Of a stretch of DNA of 64,000 nt, positions 1 to 14,464 are shown piece by piece. Made by a program: the position numbers and the translations under genes. The stretch spans positions 372,001 to 436,000 of the forward strand of contig JACDOX010000062.1 of assembly GCA_014549065.1 (NCBI GenBank). Direction: 5' to 3'. The notes under the pieces were generated by a model, which worked only from the letters and a program-made list of their open reading frames with translations, had not been told where the DNA came from and ran no database searches. The DNA is from Cardinalis cardinalis. Lineage: Eukaryota; Chordata; Aves; Passeriformes; Cardinalidae. How positions within the stretch are numbered: the stretch's first letter is position 1; each line of letters starts with the position of its first letter.

Positions 1-530
1 AATAGAAAAGACCACTATGAAAGAAATAAGATATTCAGCTGCTACAAAATGGTAAAAAATAACATTGGTTTGAAGTGTTCAGCAGGTGAGAGCTAGTGGT
101 CTGGCCCCACCCAGTCTTCTGGATAGTTTATTCTTTTCTGGCTGATAGCCTGTAGCAGAAGGAAATCCCAAACCTTAAAATCTTTCCTTTTTGTCCAAGG
201 AAAGCAAGAAAAGCACAATAAGTATCAGAACCTTAAAGCTTGAAACCATGTGAGAGAAACAGATGGACATTTAGTGTGGTACCAAATGTATAAGAGAGGT
301 AAAAGAAGCCTGGTTTGCATACTAAGTAGGTAGACTTGAAGTCATTAGTTTCCAGNGTTAACCATTCAGGCACTTTAAAATGCAGACATTCCTTGGAAAA
401 TACAGTCCTGGGCTGTCAATTATCTAAAGGCATCTCATATTCCTGATTTTCCTCCAACCTGTATTGCTACACACTACCTTTCCACTGCCAAAAATTCCCA
501 TCCTACTTNAATTTGAGAAGGCTGACTGAC

Positions 531-562
531 CCTTCTCTCTCTTTCTCTCTTCTCTCTCTCTC
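531..562. repeat. CT-rich microsatellite
   Basis: An imperfect (CT)n tract with a few TTT or CC interruptions. Confidence 0.85.
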
Positions 563-1443
563 AAAGCCAACAGAGCTTGCTCTCCTTTCAAACACAGTAC
601 AGTTGGAAGAAACTATAGACAGCGTTTGAAGACAATTCTGTCATGTTCATCTGTTAGCATCTCTACACAATGGTATCTAGGAACCTTCTACCAAACTTTT
701 AATGATGAAGATTTGTTTTCTCTTACAATGTCAAGCACAGGTTCAGAATTTTAAGTTATCTCAGTATCTTCTTACACGTCCACACTCCCTCCATTTTATG
801 CTTCCCAGTATCACCCAGTACCACTTCCCCACCTCCATTTTCTTGGAGTAGAAATATCATATCCCAGTTATTTTTTAAGGCAACAGAAGCAAAATTTCTT
901 AGAAGGTGCATTTTCTCTGAAATTCTATCGAGCTAAGAAGGATGGACTACATCTTCTCATTATCTAAACAGTAACAAACATTAAAATGAAATTCAAAAGG
1001 CAAAATTAAGAGTGCTACTACATTCCAGCTTTAGAGAAAACAATATTCAAAAGGTGAATATTNAAGATAGTACAGGGATGTAAATGGCCTCAGAAGGGAA
1101 TAGCCTGTGGGAATATGAGAAAAAAGTGAAGGAAATACTTGAAAATTCTACAGGAATACATTGTAAAGTCTTTTAAGCAGACTAATTTAGAGTTTCAAAA
1201 ATAGCTTCTTCCTGTGAAATCAGCAAAACGGATTCCACATTTTGGAATCATAACACCATACCTGCTTCTCTGACATTTCACCAAGGGCACACTCAGTAAA
1301 ATGAGGCATGGAACCACTGGCAGTGGCAGCAGAGCACCATTTTGCATTGTTCCTAACAGAAAAGACTGCTCAGATTGTAAAGTTCCATCACGATGCTGAA
1401 CACATGGAATACAAACAAGAAAGAGTTTTAAAGCTTTGTTCTT

Positions 1444-1469
1444 AAAAAAAAAAAAAAAAAAAAAAAAAA
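1444..1469. repeat. Poly(A) tract, 26 bases
   Basis: This is an uninterrupted run of A. I see no recognisable retrocopy or SINE body upstream and no clear target duplication, so it is best treated as a simple repeat. Confidence 0.9.
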
Positions 1470-4400
1470 CAACTGCTTCCTCTCTCCCACCATGGTTTTT
1501 TTTTTCATGTATTGAAGGAAATATCTATTTTGCATACGAGTACAAATATTTTACAGCATCTTCCATTCTATCATCTGAAGACTACCATGAAGATCTCAAA
1601 TACCTTTTAATGATTGACTACACAGGGGGTGCTGTGTAACTGAGGGGTAAAAAGGTTTGCTTGCTGCAAACAAGTTGTACGATCCTTTTATGATTAAAGA
1701 TTAGATCCAGCATTAGTACCTAAGGCTCTACATATTATAGCACAAATTTATTAATACAGTAAGAATTAAGAAAATTTACAAACCATTTTACTGCAATTAA
1801 ATGCTCTGTAACACACAATAGTATGGGCTTACCAAGGAGCCAGTCTCAGTCTGGAAAAAAAAAATTGAATCCAGGAAAAATTACTAGATACTACATTGTT
1901 GATCTCTGGGCAGTGTCATGCCTGTCTAGTATATTTATAATGTTAAAGTACTCCTAATGATAGGTTCCCATTGCTTACAGATATGAAGTAGANCAAGGGC
2001 TAAATGGAGTACAGCTGATCTTTCCCACTGAGCTGAGCAAATAATTACTCTGTCCTTGTGATACCAGTGGAGCTAATGGAGCAGAAAAGAGGCCAATTCT
2101 TGCTCCTGAAACTTGGTACATCATCTGAGCAATGAAGGTTAACTCATCTGACATTCCTGTTACCTTTTGAAATACTCAGTGACTAATATCAAACAGGCAA
2201 AGATTGCGTTTATGCAGGATAAAAATTAAATTACTTCCCTTGACTTTCNAGGCCGTCTAGACAATGGTTCACAATATGCTGTGCATCTGCCACCTCTAAC
2301 TCCTCCACAGGACAGTGTATCATCTCCTTNGCTACTCTTCTGCCTTTCAGAAGGAGGAAAGAAAGTGGGTAAACAATGATATAAGGATGAAAAATGCCTG
2401 TCCTCTTAGTTTTGTTTAGTACCTGTCCAGTAGTAGCTCCGTGCTTGTGCCAGACTGCACCAGCTTAATGCTCAGAGTGTTCTGTCCATGTGTTGCCCCT
2501 TTCCTGTCAAACTATACACACATCTTTTCCTGAGCTTTCACAATGGGTTAGCATACTNTCCCCATCCCTCTGATGAACCGTTTCCTAGTTCCCTCATGTG
2601 AACTGCAACTTTTTCTCAGAATTTGATCGTGAATTTATAGAAAATCGGGACAGTTCAGATAATGCCATATATTGATCGTTACCTGAACATTATGATTACT
2701 GTCCTCTTGCAAAATTTTCCACTGCCATGTGATGTACTTAAGAGGTTCACTACATATTAGAAAGTAAATCTAAAATTATCACTGTAGCTGGTGCCCATGA
2801 AATTATTTAGTGGTGTTTTACTGAATTCCAGACTGTGGCAGTTAAAATAAGATCGTACATCGTTTTTCATGTTCTGCTATTTTCCATTATTAAAATCACA
2901 TCACACTTTGACATCTCATTTGGAGGCCCATCTGTCTTAGTTTTAGCCANACTGTAACTGGTAGCACAAATACAGCAATTTATTGTATCCCCAGAAAGCA
3001 ATTCAAAGCTCTACTCTTAGGAATCAACTAGGCTAAACTTGGTTTAGAAAATTTGGTCTGGGTGCATTCACACAGGGAAAAAAAATAAGAAAAACCAGGA
3101 AGAAATCTGAAGTAAGTAACATCTGATTGATACTGGTAAAATGCAGAATAAAATTTCATCTGGTAACTTATCATTAATTCAGTTCTAGTATGAAAAATTC
3201 TGAGTAGCAAAAAGCCAAAAGAAGGAAAATCCTTCCTTTACTTCAGGGACACTGGAAACTCTTCCTATTGGAGAAATAAAGGTAAAAANTTTGCAAATAT
3301 TTGAAAATTTGAAAATAACAGGTGCAGAAACAGCCAACAACAGCAGCAGACACCGTGAAAGTCTCTAGGATTATGCCTTGGGTCTGTCTCCCCATGTTTT
3401 GTAAGTGGCCGTTTTGAGGTCCTTTTCTCTGCAGTATATTCAATTCAATGCCACTCTACCACTTCATTCCATTCTCTTTTTACTTTGCCATCAAAGCATT
3501 TCCTTCCTCCCAACAGTCACTTTGCTCATTGGAAAAATGCCTCACCCACATTGTGTCTGTCCCAGCAGCNTGGGCTGAAAGCTGAGACAAATCCTGCACA
3601 CTTCTGCATTTGCTCACTCTGTGGTGTGGCAGTGCCTCCTCCCTGCTGCTCATCAGGGGCTACAAGCACCTACCCCAGTAACAGAGCCTGCAACACCCTG
3701 NGCAACCCCACACTGGGAAGGGCTCCTGTGCACATGTTCAAATATAATTGCCATGGCTCCTAACTTTGTCACTAGNGGTATGTAAAAACAGAATAAGTGG
3801 TGGTAGGAGGCTGCTGAGTGGTTAATTACAAGCCTTGTGGATGCTGAGAGCTCTCGAGCCCTAATTTATACTGTTAGTCTCAACAGTATTGGCCAGCATT
3901 TACCATTTTGGCTAAGTTCTGTCAGCATTCATTTACAAGGGAACAAAAGTAANGCAGACTGCAGATACAAACAGAGCCATGGCCCATTTCCTTCTAAATA
4001 AAAACTGTACATTATTTCTATTGGAAAGGATTTAAAAAGAGAAGTTCAGCTGATGGTGGTTTGAGTCAAATTCCAGAAATATACAGATCTATTTCTACTA
4101 AGCAAATGTGGGGTTTTATCTGCTACGGACTATACTCATCTGGAACAACAGAGAGCAGGATCTTTAAACTCTTGTGTGAATGTGTCTGTCCATTTCATTT
4201 TTGTCAAAAGCTGACACACAACCATTTATTCATCCACTGATAACATCAGATGCTCTAGNCCGATGTAGAGAAACTATAATGTTTTCCACCACAAAAAAAA
4301 AGTAACAAGTATCAAGGCCTTAACTTCATTTGTAGCTCTGAAAAGAGCCCAGTTCTACACACTACTTTCAACTACTGTAATTTCTGATGGTCTTAAAGGT

Positions 4401-4683
4401 GTAGACAACAGAATAANTCTTAATGCAGGAATTTAGGATTACTGGTGTCTTAAAATGTCTCCAGACCTTTCCAGAAGNAGATAACAAGGACATCTTCAAT
4501 GTCTTCACTGAGCCATATTCTCCAGTAATTTCAAGTGAAATTCAAGCCACAGATGTGCAAAGCACAAAATTAAATAACACTAAATTGAACAATCCACTAT
4601 TTTGATTTGAACAGAATACTGCTCAATTCCAAACAGTCTTTAAACCAGAAAAGGATACACTTACATTTATTTTTATATTATTT

Positions 4684-4963
4684 TGTTGTCATCTTATTGC
4701 AAAAGTTCCATACCTTCTTGGCAATTTCTCATGGGCACCTCCTCACATCACTAACTCCTTTTTCACAGCACAGCCAACAAACTCCAACTCTCCTCTCAAC
4801 CACCTAACCCATTCTTTTATAGCACTCATCCTCATTGGACACAGCTGTGGCCAGTTAAGGGGAGGCCTGTTCCTAGTCTCTGGTAATTAGTACAGCTGCA
4901 ACTCCTCAGGGTTGAGATTACCTTCTGCACCATCTTTATTTTCCTACATTCTATCCCCCCACA
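4684..4963 (-). mobile_element. Solo LTR, 280 bp, ERVK-like, flanked by 6-bp TTATTT target duplication
   Basis: The plus strand runs from TGTTGTCATC to CCCCCCACA. The flanking hexamers 4678-4683 and 4964-4969 are both TTATTT, a 6-bp target duplication as expected for class II (ERVK) integrases. On the minus strand the element begins TGTGGGGGG and has a TATA-type box TATAAAAG (plus-strand 4814-4821). The central part (CACAGCTGTGGCCAGTTAAG) resembles LTRs I recall from passerine genomes. There are no retroviral genes on either side, so it is a solo LTR. Confidence 0.85.
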
Positions 4964-7900
4964 TTATTTATCAGTTTAACCCTCACAGACAAATCTTAAA
5001 GCTAGTATCCACAGAGATAAGAAAATATCTTCCATCAACTCTCANTAAATTGAATTCTTTACTCTTACATGCACCTAATAAAGGTTAACCATTCTGTTAA
5101 AATTACTTCTTATATTAAGCTCTTCTTTTCCTTCCTGCAGCATGTGACCCACTAAGATTCATNGTACACTTGTAAAGATGCTGTCCTCAAATTGCCTCTG
5201 TCATAGTACAAGTTGTCAGAAGCACCCCCAGACTTCATCTTGTAGTGATTAATCTTACAAAGGTCTCAGGCAACAACTCTGGNGCATGTCATAAACATGG
5301 GACTAAGCTTAAACTAAAAAAGTTTTTTNTTTTAGCATGATGAAACATGGAAAATACCCACAAAACCTCAAGTCTTTTTCCAGCTGTGATCTATGTTTTG
5401 TGCAGGTGCTGATGCTTTTCTACTGTTGGCATATTAATGCATCATCTTAATTTTTCATTTAGTATATTCAAAATTTCAGCACTGCTCAGACAGCAAGAGA
5501 AAAAATCTCGCATNTGAGGATTACCACTAAGGTAGTAAATAGCCAATACAGCCCAAAGGTAAAATAATCAATGTCCTAAAGCTGCACTTAGCTTTCTTAC
5601 GTGTATTGTAATCAAAGGATTATACATACACATACCCAGAGNCTGTACTCTTGAGACTACTGGATCTATTCAATTCCTCCTTGATTTAGATGGGAAAGGT
5701 TATTTCTCCCCTTATGGGATGGCATTGTGAGAATGCTGCAGACATGCTAAAGTTTTCAANTTATAGTAGAGGTTGTGGTATGTTTTTTTCTACTCCTACT
5801 AAAACACACTATTTAATACCTACACTAAGTTGTTGCAAAAGGAATAAATAAATGAGAATCAAAAATATTGTAAAAAGCCAGACAACAGTAAACAGTAATA
5901 ATTTAAAAAATTTAAAATTGCACAGGCAAGTTTGAAGCCCTCATGGCACTTATAAATTACTGCATGTATAACCCACAGGAAGGGCACCAAAATTTTATAA
6001 ANCCTTTCTATTTCTGACTAAACTTAAGCAATTCTAAGGGCTTTAAAAGTTGTTATGGNACTGAATGAGTGCTCAGTCAATATCACTTTTTCCACCAATT
6101 AAATAAAACAACTGGAGATGTAATGACTCTCAGAAAACACAACTTTCTATAATTGTCCAGTATATTAGAACAGGAAAGTTTAAATTTTAAGAATTTTTCA
6201 AGTGATTTAGGAACTGAGGTCAGAGTTTTTCTTTTTTTCAGGAAGAATTTACACNGCAATTTTTAAAAAATCCATCTTTGAATGCATCTTTGTCTCTACA
6301 CCCTTTTAGTATACAATCATTTGCAGCTCACTCTTCAGCGCAGTTGTACTAGGGTCTAACAAATCTCAAGTACAACTGATCATTTTCCTTATGCTCATGA
6401 CACAGCTGGGCCTAAGATATTATTTAGGTTCAGACATTTCTTTAATTTTGGCTATGTTCAGCAAAATCCTGAAAGATTTCAAGTATCAACCAGTATTGNT
6501 AGCCTGATAATAAATTGCTTGATTGCTTCTTCCAATCTTCCTGAGTGGGTCGGGGTTTTTTTGGTTTTTGCCTTGCTGAANACACCTTACACCAGGAGAT
6601 TCACAGCAAACGTAATTATTCACCATGGTTCAGTGACTATAAAAAACCTGTTTGATTAGCATAAATTCTGCTCTTAAAAGGTAGTCACAAGGAACCAAAT
6701 ATTTTTCTGACTTTCAGCTTAATGATACAGTGTCTCTTTTTCTACTTTGACTATAATTCAGAGAAACCCTGCAACGAAAATTATTCCTATCAGAGTTGTT
6801 GAAGCCAAGTGTGAGGAAGTACTAGAACTNTCCTTAAGGTATAACACTGACTTCTCACAGGAGCTGAGAAGCAGAGGGGGGAACCCTCAACACAAGTTCC
6901 ACAAAGCAAAGACATTCAGAGACCAGAGAAACAGTAACTTCTTAAATTACAATGACTCATAACCCATCATCACCCTTCACTTACTGTATTGTTTAGATGA
7001 ATAAAGGAACTCTGGAAATCACTAGCAACACAATTTAACTACCACAAAATACTTCCATACATCTTGCTGGAACAAGATAAAAATTGCTAGGTGTACCCTT
7101 TAATTCCCATAATAGGCTGTCATCATTTAAACACTGAAATTAGGTATTGTTCAAATTCTAAATTAATACTTAATATATGCATGGGAAATAGGGAATACCT
7201 AGCAGATACAAATTTTCATAATATGAATTTTTATTAATAAACTGTGTATACAATTTTATTCAAAAGCACATTTAATTAAATTTACACCACTTGTATTAAA
7301 GTCACTATTTACATAGAAAAATACCAAATTGTAATATCTCTTTCATTTACCTGAAAAATGGTTTCTTGAATTAAAATTTCTCACCTACACTACAACTTTA
7401 TGGCCCTTTCCTGTCTTAAGAGTCCAAATTTGGACTCTTTTTCCAGATCAAGGGTTCTGCTTCCCCCTCCCAGCCATGTATGTTTGCATTTGCTGTATCA
7501 AATGCTCTGTCTGATTGGATTCACTATTCTTAACATTTCTTCAAGATGTGACTTTTTATATACCATTAAAAAAAATATCTGGAAAAGCTAACACATGTGG
7601 TGTACTTACAACNTCCTCTAAACAGAGATTACAAGTGTTATATTAAAAAAAAATTAGAAAAATACAACTTGGAACAAAAGCAATCAGTTCTTATTCCTAG
7701 CTTTATTTCTTTATCATTCAATAACTGCTTGCCCATAGATTAACAACATTTGCATGTTGGCTTTCATCATCACATTAATAAGCACACAGTAAATCATCTC
7801 AAAGTAACTTCCGTATATAAACATTGCCCAACTTTCCAGTCAAAGCAAAACTTCTGCTGGCATAACCTGACATCATCAGAGCCACCAAGCTCGACTTCAG

Positions 7901-10354
7901 CTCTGCTGGTGGAAAGGCAAGGTGGCATAAGATTAAAACTATATTTTAAAAAGTGGGGAGTTTAACACACAATATCTCATCCACATAAACCCACAATTTC
8001 TGTTTAGGCAACCATTCTGTTCTGTAATAATGATCTGTATTTAGCACAGTATTTTCAGTTTTACTCTGAAGATGGTATTTTTTTATTCAGCTTACTTTCT
8101 AAATATATTAGCATGAATCTGTTTGTCCCAGATGGATTTACTAAAATAAGATTGTAAATGATTTATGGATCTAGTATTTTTCTACTAACTTGCTACATTT
8201 ATCCCATATAAAATTTTGAGACTGGAATACCAAATCTTGACAAATGTTTCTACAAGCAATTAACCTGAGTGTACACCATTTNGGACATTGCATTTTCTCC
8301 TCTACTCTCCTTCCAGCAAGGGGTTTCTTAAATTAATATTATGGTTTGGTCAGCTAGAAAAGCATACTTTTCGATCCACAAGGAATATGCTCAGTAAAAA
8401 GAGCAATATCTAGAAATTTCCCTTTTTTTATAAAATTCTTGATTTTTTTAAAGAAAGAGATGACAAAATAAGGGTTACAGTTCAGATTCTTATTTTAAAT
8501 TTAATTCAGAGAGCCTGCCACTTTCAAGTCCCTGGAAAGATTCCTGTGTATGAAGCTAGTACTAGCCAGTGGTTGCTTTAGAGCCTTGTAAACATCCATG
8601 ACTATTACCAGGGACACTATAGAAAATCTCCAGAGCTGACAAGTCTTTGCTTCCTATGTTTATAACTGTAGTGCACCTATCCATCACATTCCATAGCCAA
8701 GTGAGTGAAGTATGACAATTCAAACATGCACCACAGCTGCTGTCTTAGAGAAAAACAAAGAGAATAATTCAACTGTAGTGACTGTTTTTGTCTAAGTGCT
8801 GTAGTGACTGACCCAGCTAAAAACCTGGTATCAGTGATGTGATGCTATTCATGGAATACTTACCACAGACATAACACTTGTCCTGCTATACAGATATTAA
8901 CTAAAAAGTCATTACAAAACTCCATCTGAAGACTGAACCATGTGTGAGCAACCAACCTCTGCTACAACAGAGAGCAAAAGGAGAACTGTCTACTCGCTCA
9001 AAAGAACTAAGGTCCATGGTTATTAGCTGCCCTCTGTAAGCAATCATTAACACATTAGACCCTCAAAGATAATTCAGCACTGATGGCCAACAGATTCCTT
9101 TAGTCAAAGTAATTCCAGAGCAAGGTACCTAAAAGCATGTTTTCATAGAACTTAGTACTATTTTATTCGAAGTTCAGCTGTAGCCTATTAATTTCTAGTC
9201 AACTTGGTTTCCAATTTCCAGTGACATGAGCAAAATTACAAGCACTCAAAGATTGTCCTGTTTGTTCAGCATTACTATTAGGGCCAAAAAGTAATTTTTT
9301 TTTTGTATTTCTCCACATAAAACTTCTACCTTATACATAGACTTCATGGCTACTGGTCCATGACTGAAGCAAGGGGAAGTCTTAAGAGTATATAAACAGT
9401 GGAAATATTATTCCTACTTCAGCATCACACTGCAGTAAACCGCGCAAGTGAAAATGCTGCTGACAGCTCTTGACTCGACTTCTTACCACACTGCACTGTG
9501 ATCTGATACACAGAAGGAAGGAATGCAGCCATTCATAATTGACTCCATTGCTCAAGGTAAAGTCCAGTTACATCTGCTAACACATTGATTACACATAATT
9601 CCTAAATCTAGGAGAAAAAAAGTTTACCCTTACACATTTAAAANAAAAATAATAACACTACACACAATTCTGTCAGATCCTTTTTCAACTGATTTTGAAA
9701 TCTGAGTGGCTTTGGTCAATTTGGGAGTNTCAAAATTTAATAAGTATATTTGATTTCAGCGTCAGTTTGGACTGTATGCAAATAATGTAGAGATATATAG
9801 ACTCATTTTTGATTTGGATACTACTTAATATTTTCCTCATAACTTACGGCAATGCCTTTTCTCATTCCCTGACAGTTCTGACCAAGTTAATTGGCTTGAT
9901 TGCTGAAGAAGAACACAGCTATATAATAGATACAATGTCTTTCACAGGCATAGCATGGCTTGACACAAGAATCCAAGCTCCAAGCAGCTTCTCCGTCCTG
10001 CTCAGAACATCAGTCAAACTCAGGAGTCTGCGTATCATTAACTAATGGTCACTGTTCTCCCTTGACAACTATTTGGGGTCAGTCTGAATTGCACTGTCAG
10101 TTTCTGAAGCAGGAGGCAGTCACAGCAACCTGCAGTTAACTCCCTGCATTATGGCAAATTTTCACGTCTCTAATGGATATACANGGCCTCCTGTAGTATC
10201 AGTGCTGCTGCGGACTTGTGCCAATGCCTTCTGCTGCCTGCACCTTTCCTAACATTATTTTCTCACTTAAAATGTTAGCTAGAATGCCTTTGTTATCTTT
10301 AAGCATATAGTATCTTAGCCACATACATAGCTCTTAAACAGTTTTAAAGGATAC

Positions 10355-10379
10355 ATATATATATATATATATATATATA
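10355..10379. repeat. (AT)n microsatellite, 25 bases
   Basis: A pure alternating AT tract, likely length-polymorphic. Confidence 0.9.
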
Positions 10380-13248
10380 GTGCAACTTTAGATATTTTTG
10401 CTTTCCCATTAATTATTTCCAACTAATCTTCATGTTGCTGCTTCACTGCTGCCCAAAACAGTGTTAGTCCACGTTCAGTTTTCCCTGTGCTGTACACAAA
10501 GGAATTGTGACCTCATTGGTCTGTAAGTTTTATTTCCACCCCTTATTTGTACACTCAGAAAAGTCAGTAAAACATTTCTTTTGAAACTGCTATAACTTCT
10601 GCAAATGTGATATATCGATTAGATGGCAAAGCATCATCATTGACTTCCTTATACACTGGCATTGAAGAACATCACAAGAGACTTACACTCACTTTCATTT
10701 ATTAGCTTCCTAAGCTTATAGGCTTTCTGCTTCATTGGTTGTTAATAGTAGTGCTGAATTCCAGACCAAAAAAATATTACAAAAATCAGACTTCAATCCA
10801 ACACATTAAATGGAAAAATACACTTTGTATTCATTGAAGAAAGAAATGCAAGCGATAAGGATGAAGATAAATACAAACCATGCCATTCTATGAACAAGTT
10901 TCCTTCCTCACACTGATGAGAAATGTGAGCTACATAGTAAAGGTAGGAGTATCCTAAAATAAGCACAACTGAGATCAGAAACTGCCTCCAGTAAATTTAA
11001 ACTAAAAGTTAATTAATCAAAATTATGAACAGATAGTTTTTCTGGTCTAATTTTTACCCGATTTAAAGAAGACTCAATTACACTCAGACCATGCTTGCAT
11101 TTATATGGCTGAATTTTCCACTGGAGTTTATACCACAGCCACCAATCCAAATGAAGACTCTATGAAGCAAGAGAGAAACACTTAAGATAGTGTTGAAATA
11201 GTTAAATGAATCATCTGCAAATCACAAAGCAGCTGACTTCATTTCCTACAGCACAGAATATGAGAGGAGATCATGAAGAGTGCTGAACCTTTACACCAAG
11301 CAATATAAAAGGTGTTTATGTGTTCTAGCAGCTGTTTCATAAGTGCTTCTGAGGGATAGCCTGCAGGTTTCTTCCTGAATATTAAAAAGAATTTCATAAT
11401 TGAATTGAATCATGGTAATAACCTAAAGAACTTAATTTAAAAATGGTTTGTTGGATTGTGTACTAGAGGCAACTTAACAGAGAATTGTGGTTTTGTCTCC
11501 ATTGTGCCGATGAGTCACATCAAGAAAACCACAGTTTTTCTCACACAAAAAGTGAGACAATCATAATACTTACCTTCTTTCTCACCTACTAATGAGAACT
11601 AAAATAAAAAAGCTAAGCACAATGTTATTTGCAAACTGACACCTTAACAGAAAAGAACTAAAAGTTATTTAAAAACACTGTAATTTGGATCTTTCGTGTC
11701 TAAAGATCATTTAGCAACATTAAAACTTACGTAAATGATAACCCAGAATAGTATGACAAGTTCTCACCCTACACCTTAAGCTCCTCATTTATGATACGAT
11801 TGTTAAAATCATAGCAACTACCAGAGCTAAAAGCAGCATGGTTAGACTTGCTGCCATAAATGCATCCTTTTCTTCAAAATGTATCACATTTGTGTTAGGA
11901 ACATTTTCACTGCAGCATTCTGGTTGAAACATCCTCATTTAGCACCACACATTGGGAAAAAATGAAACTGCCTCCTGAGGAAGATGAAGTATTGGCAAAT
12001 TTTCCTGAAAGTTAATAAATAAGTTGGTACACACATTGACACCCTCCTACAATGATTATTAAANATGTATAAAGCATGATTCATTCAGTTAAAATAGTTA
12101 CATAGCCAGAAAGTTTGTGGGAAGCAAATTCATTCTCTACATAATGTATAAATTAAGCTGAAGTCCATGGCCTTGTACCAGGGATTAGGCTTTTGACCCC
12201 TAAAGGCATGAAAATAAGATTCAGAGTTTCTTATGAATAAGGCATCTAGCCCTTAGAAACCCAGGTGACCCTTGCAGGCACGACTGTCAGTCTGACCCAG
12301 TAATTCCCTGCATTTGTATTACCTCCATGCCACCTTGGAGGAGAAAACTCCTTTCAGAACAAATTGTCAGCTCCCTTTTAGGACACTGCAATGAATTATA
12401 GGCTCTGACACTGATTTGTAGATGTTTAAACTGGTCAGTGACTTGCTGCAGTCAATGGCTCTGCCTGCAGAGTGCAAAACCAGAGCACCTCTCACAACAT
12501 GTAGCTGACTCATTATTTTCCTAGAGTAATTGCAATTCTTTTTATGGTGAGGAGATGGACTATGATTCGTATCATCTCCCACAATCCTTTCTTCATAACA
12601 CACCATTTGAACAAGAATTATTTGGAAGTTGTCACTGCCAGTTCTCTAGGGAACAATCTATTTCTACTGCCTGATGGTAAACATGTGCCATAGAATTTTG
12701 AAAACACTACATTTGAAATAGCCTAACATCTACTGGAAAGATATGGCCATAAGTAAAAGCTATTGAAATGCTTCTAAGTTCACCTTTCTTGTGAATACTC
12801 CTGCTGGGGACACAATAGAGGTTAACAATATGTGCATATATGTAATGCATATTTTTAAATACAATTATTACAGAATTTTTCATTTACTGTAAACAGACAA
12901 GGATTTTAAGGCTCTGACAAGATCTCTTTCTGAGGAACTACCAACTCTCTAAGCAAATTAAGAGATGAAGGAAAGGAAATCACTGCAGGACAAGATCTGC
13001 TCACCCGACAGAAATAAAGACAGGATAAAAAAGACAATTGGATTGATGGTACAGAAAAAAGATGAGACGGAATATAACACAGTGGTTTTATTCACCTGTA
13101 AATATCTAAACTATCTGCAATGAAAAAGAAATGCACAGAAGTAGACATCTGGAGCTTAACTAAAATATGGTATTCCCTAAAATACATCTGACCTGCAGTG
13201 TGCTGTGTCAGCTCAGTTACATTGGTGCAGTACATGTACATGCAGTAC

Positions 13249-13296
13249 AGAAGCCTGTTAGGAAGAAGGTACAGACCTTCTTCCTAACAGGCTTCT
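13249..13296. repeat. Perfect inverted repeat: 22-bp arms, 4-nt loop
   Basis: The left arm 13249-13270 and right arm 13275-13296 are exact reverse complements around the loop ACAG. The base pair outside is mismatched, so the symmetry ends abruptly. RNA from either strand would form a stable hairpin. It lies in non-coding DNA. Confidence 0.95.
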
Positions 13297-14464
13297 TCTA
13301 ACCTCAAGCACTCTTACTCTCCTGTAAGTTTAGACTTAATGCACATTCTTCTCTGTATCACCAAAGGATTTTCTATTATCTTCCCAAGTTCAAGAGCATT
13401 CTAATCTGCCTCTCCAAATTTCTTCCAAGACTCACTTTCTGCCACAAGTAACAAGGAATACCATTTTCTTTACTTGCCACAACGTCTCAACTTGGACTTA
13501 TATGGATAATTCTTAGGGGTGAGAGGATGACCTGATCTTGCTTGTTCCAGAGTGAGGGAATCCTACCAAAGGAACCAACTGCCTAGGATTTCCAATTGTT
13601 AGGCAAATTTCTAGTTAGAATACCAAAAGCAGCTTTGCTTTTCTAAGATTCAAATTTTAGTCCAACCAGAAGTCTAAATAAACATTTCACTTAAATAAGA
13701 TTCTTCATAAAAATCAACTAAATGCAGCACTGTTTACTATGACTGGTCTCCTCAATTCTATATAATTTCAATATTTGCAACTACAGAAGCTCATTTACAA
13801 AAACTATTTTTAAATATATCAACTCCAGTGTTGCAAAAATGTAAAATAAATGAGAAACAACACAACCACCTATAAACAAGGTTAGATATAACACAAGTGG
13901 GAAATACATTTGTCAGAAATATTGTAGCATAAGCCAGCACATTTGCCCTTGTAACTCTGTTGGTTATCACCCTAAATTACCTGCCTCTTTTAGGGCATTT
14001 AACAACTCATCTTCCTCAGTAACCATCATTTCCCTAAGAGGCAGAAAGCTGTGATTGTACAAGGTTCTTAAGTGAGCAGAGCACTCTAGTAACAGGAGTG
14101 AGCCCTCAGAAATAAGAAAAAGGATTTATCATTCATGTTTAACATAGTTCACCTTTTGCTAAACTTCTATTTTTCTTAAAGACTGCAAAAACTTGGAGAA
14201 ATATATAATCACATGAAAAAATGAAAATTCACAATCGGAACACTATGACAATGCCTGTTGTGTTTGTAACAAAATAAGCCGGTTCTATACCTTGACATAT
14301 TAGCCTGGGGAAGGAAACAGTATTATTCAGCCAGATTTGCCTGCAATAAAGCTCACTGTCAGGTGAGCAATGAGCTCATAGGGATGTGTTCCCTTACTGC
14401 CTCACAGCAGGATTATCTGAGGTCATGCTACTTGGACAAGCAGAAAATTCTGAACATCTACAAG

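Larger units (their letters stand above)
1..4677. other. Non-coding region, no gene seen
   Basis: AT-rich DNA with a CT microsatellite and a poly(A) tract. The ORFs are short, lack known motifs and include N positions. The slightly GC-richer patch at about 3540-3740 gives a 92-codon chance ORF only. Confidence 0.7.
4970..14464. other. Non-coding region, no gene seen
   Basis: I found no coding exon, RNA gene or recognisable transposon between the ERVK-like LTR and the CR1 copy, apart from the AT microsatellite near 10.36 kb and the hairpin at 13.25 kb. A TATATAAA box at 9390 followed by a small CpG-containing patch (about 9437-9475) is not enough to call a promoter. Confidence 0.65.

Noticed and set aside
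1400..1469. Poly(A) tract as the tail of a retrocopy
   Set aside because: No coding or SINE-like body and no target duplication could be found upstream.
9381..9500. TATATAAA box followed by a small CpG-containing patch and a short ATG frame
   Set aside because: The frame is only about 16 codons long, no splice donor follows, and TATA-like strings are common in this AT-rich DNA.
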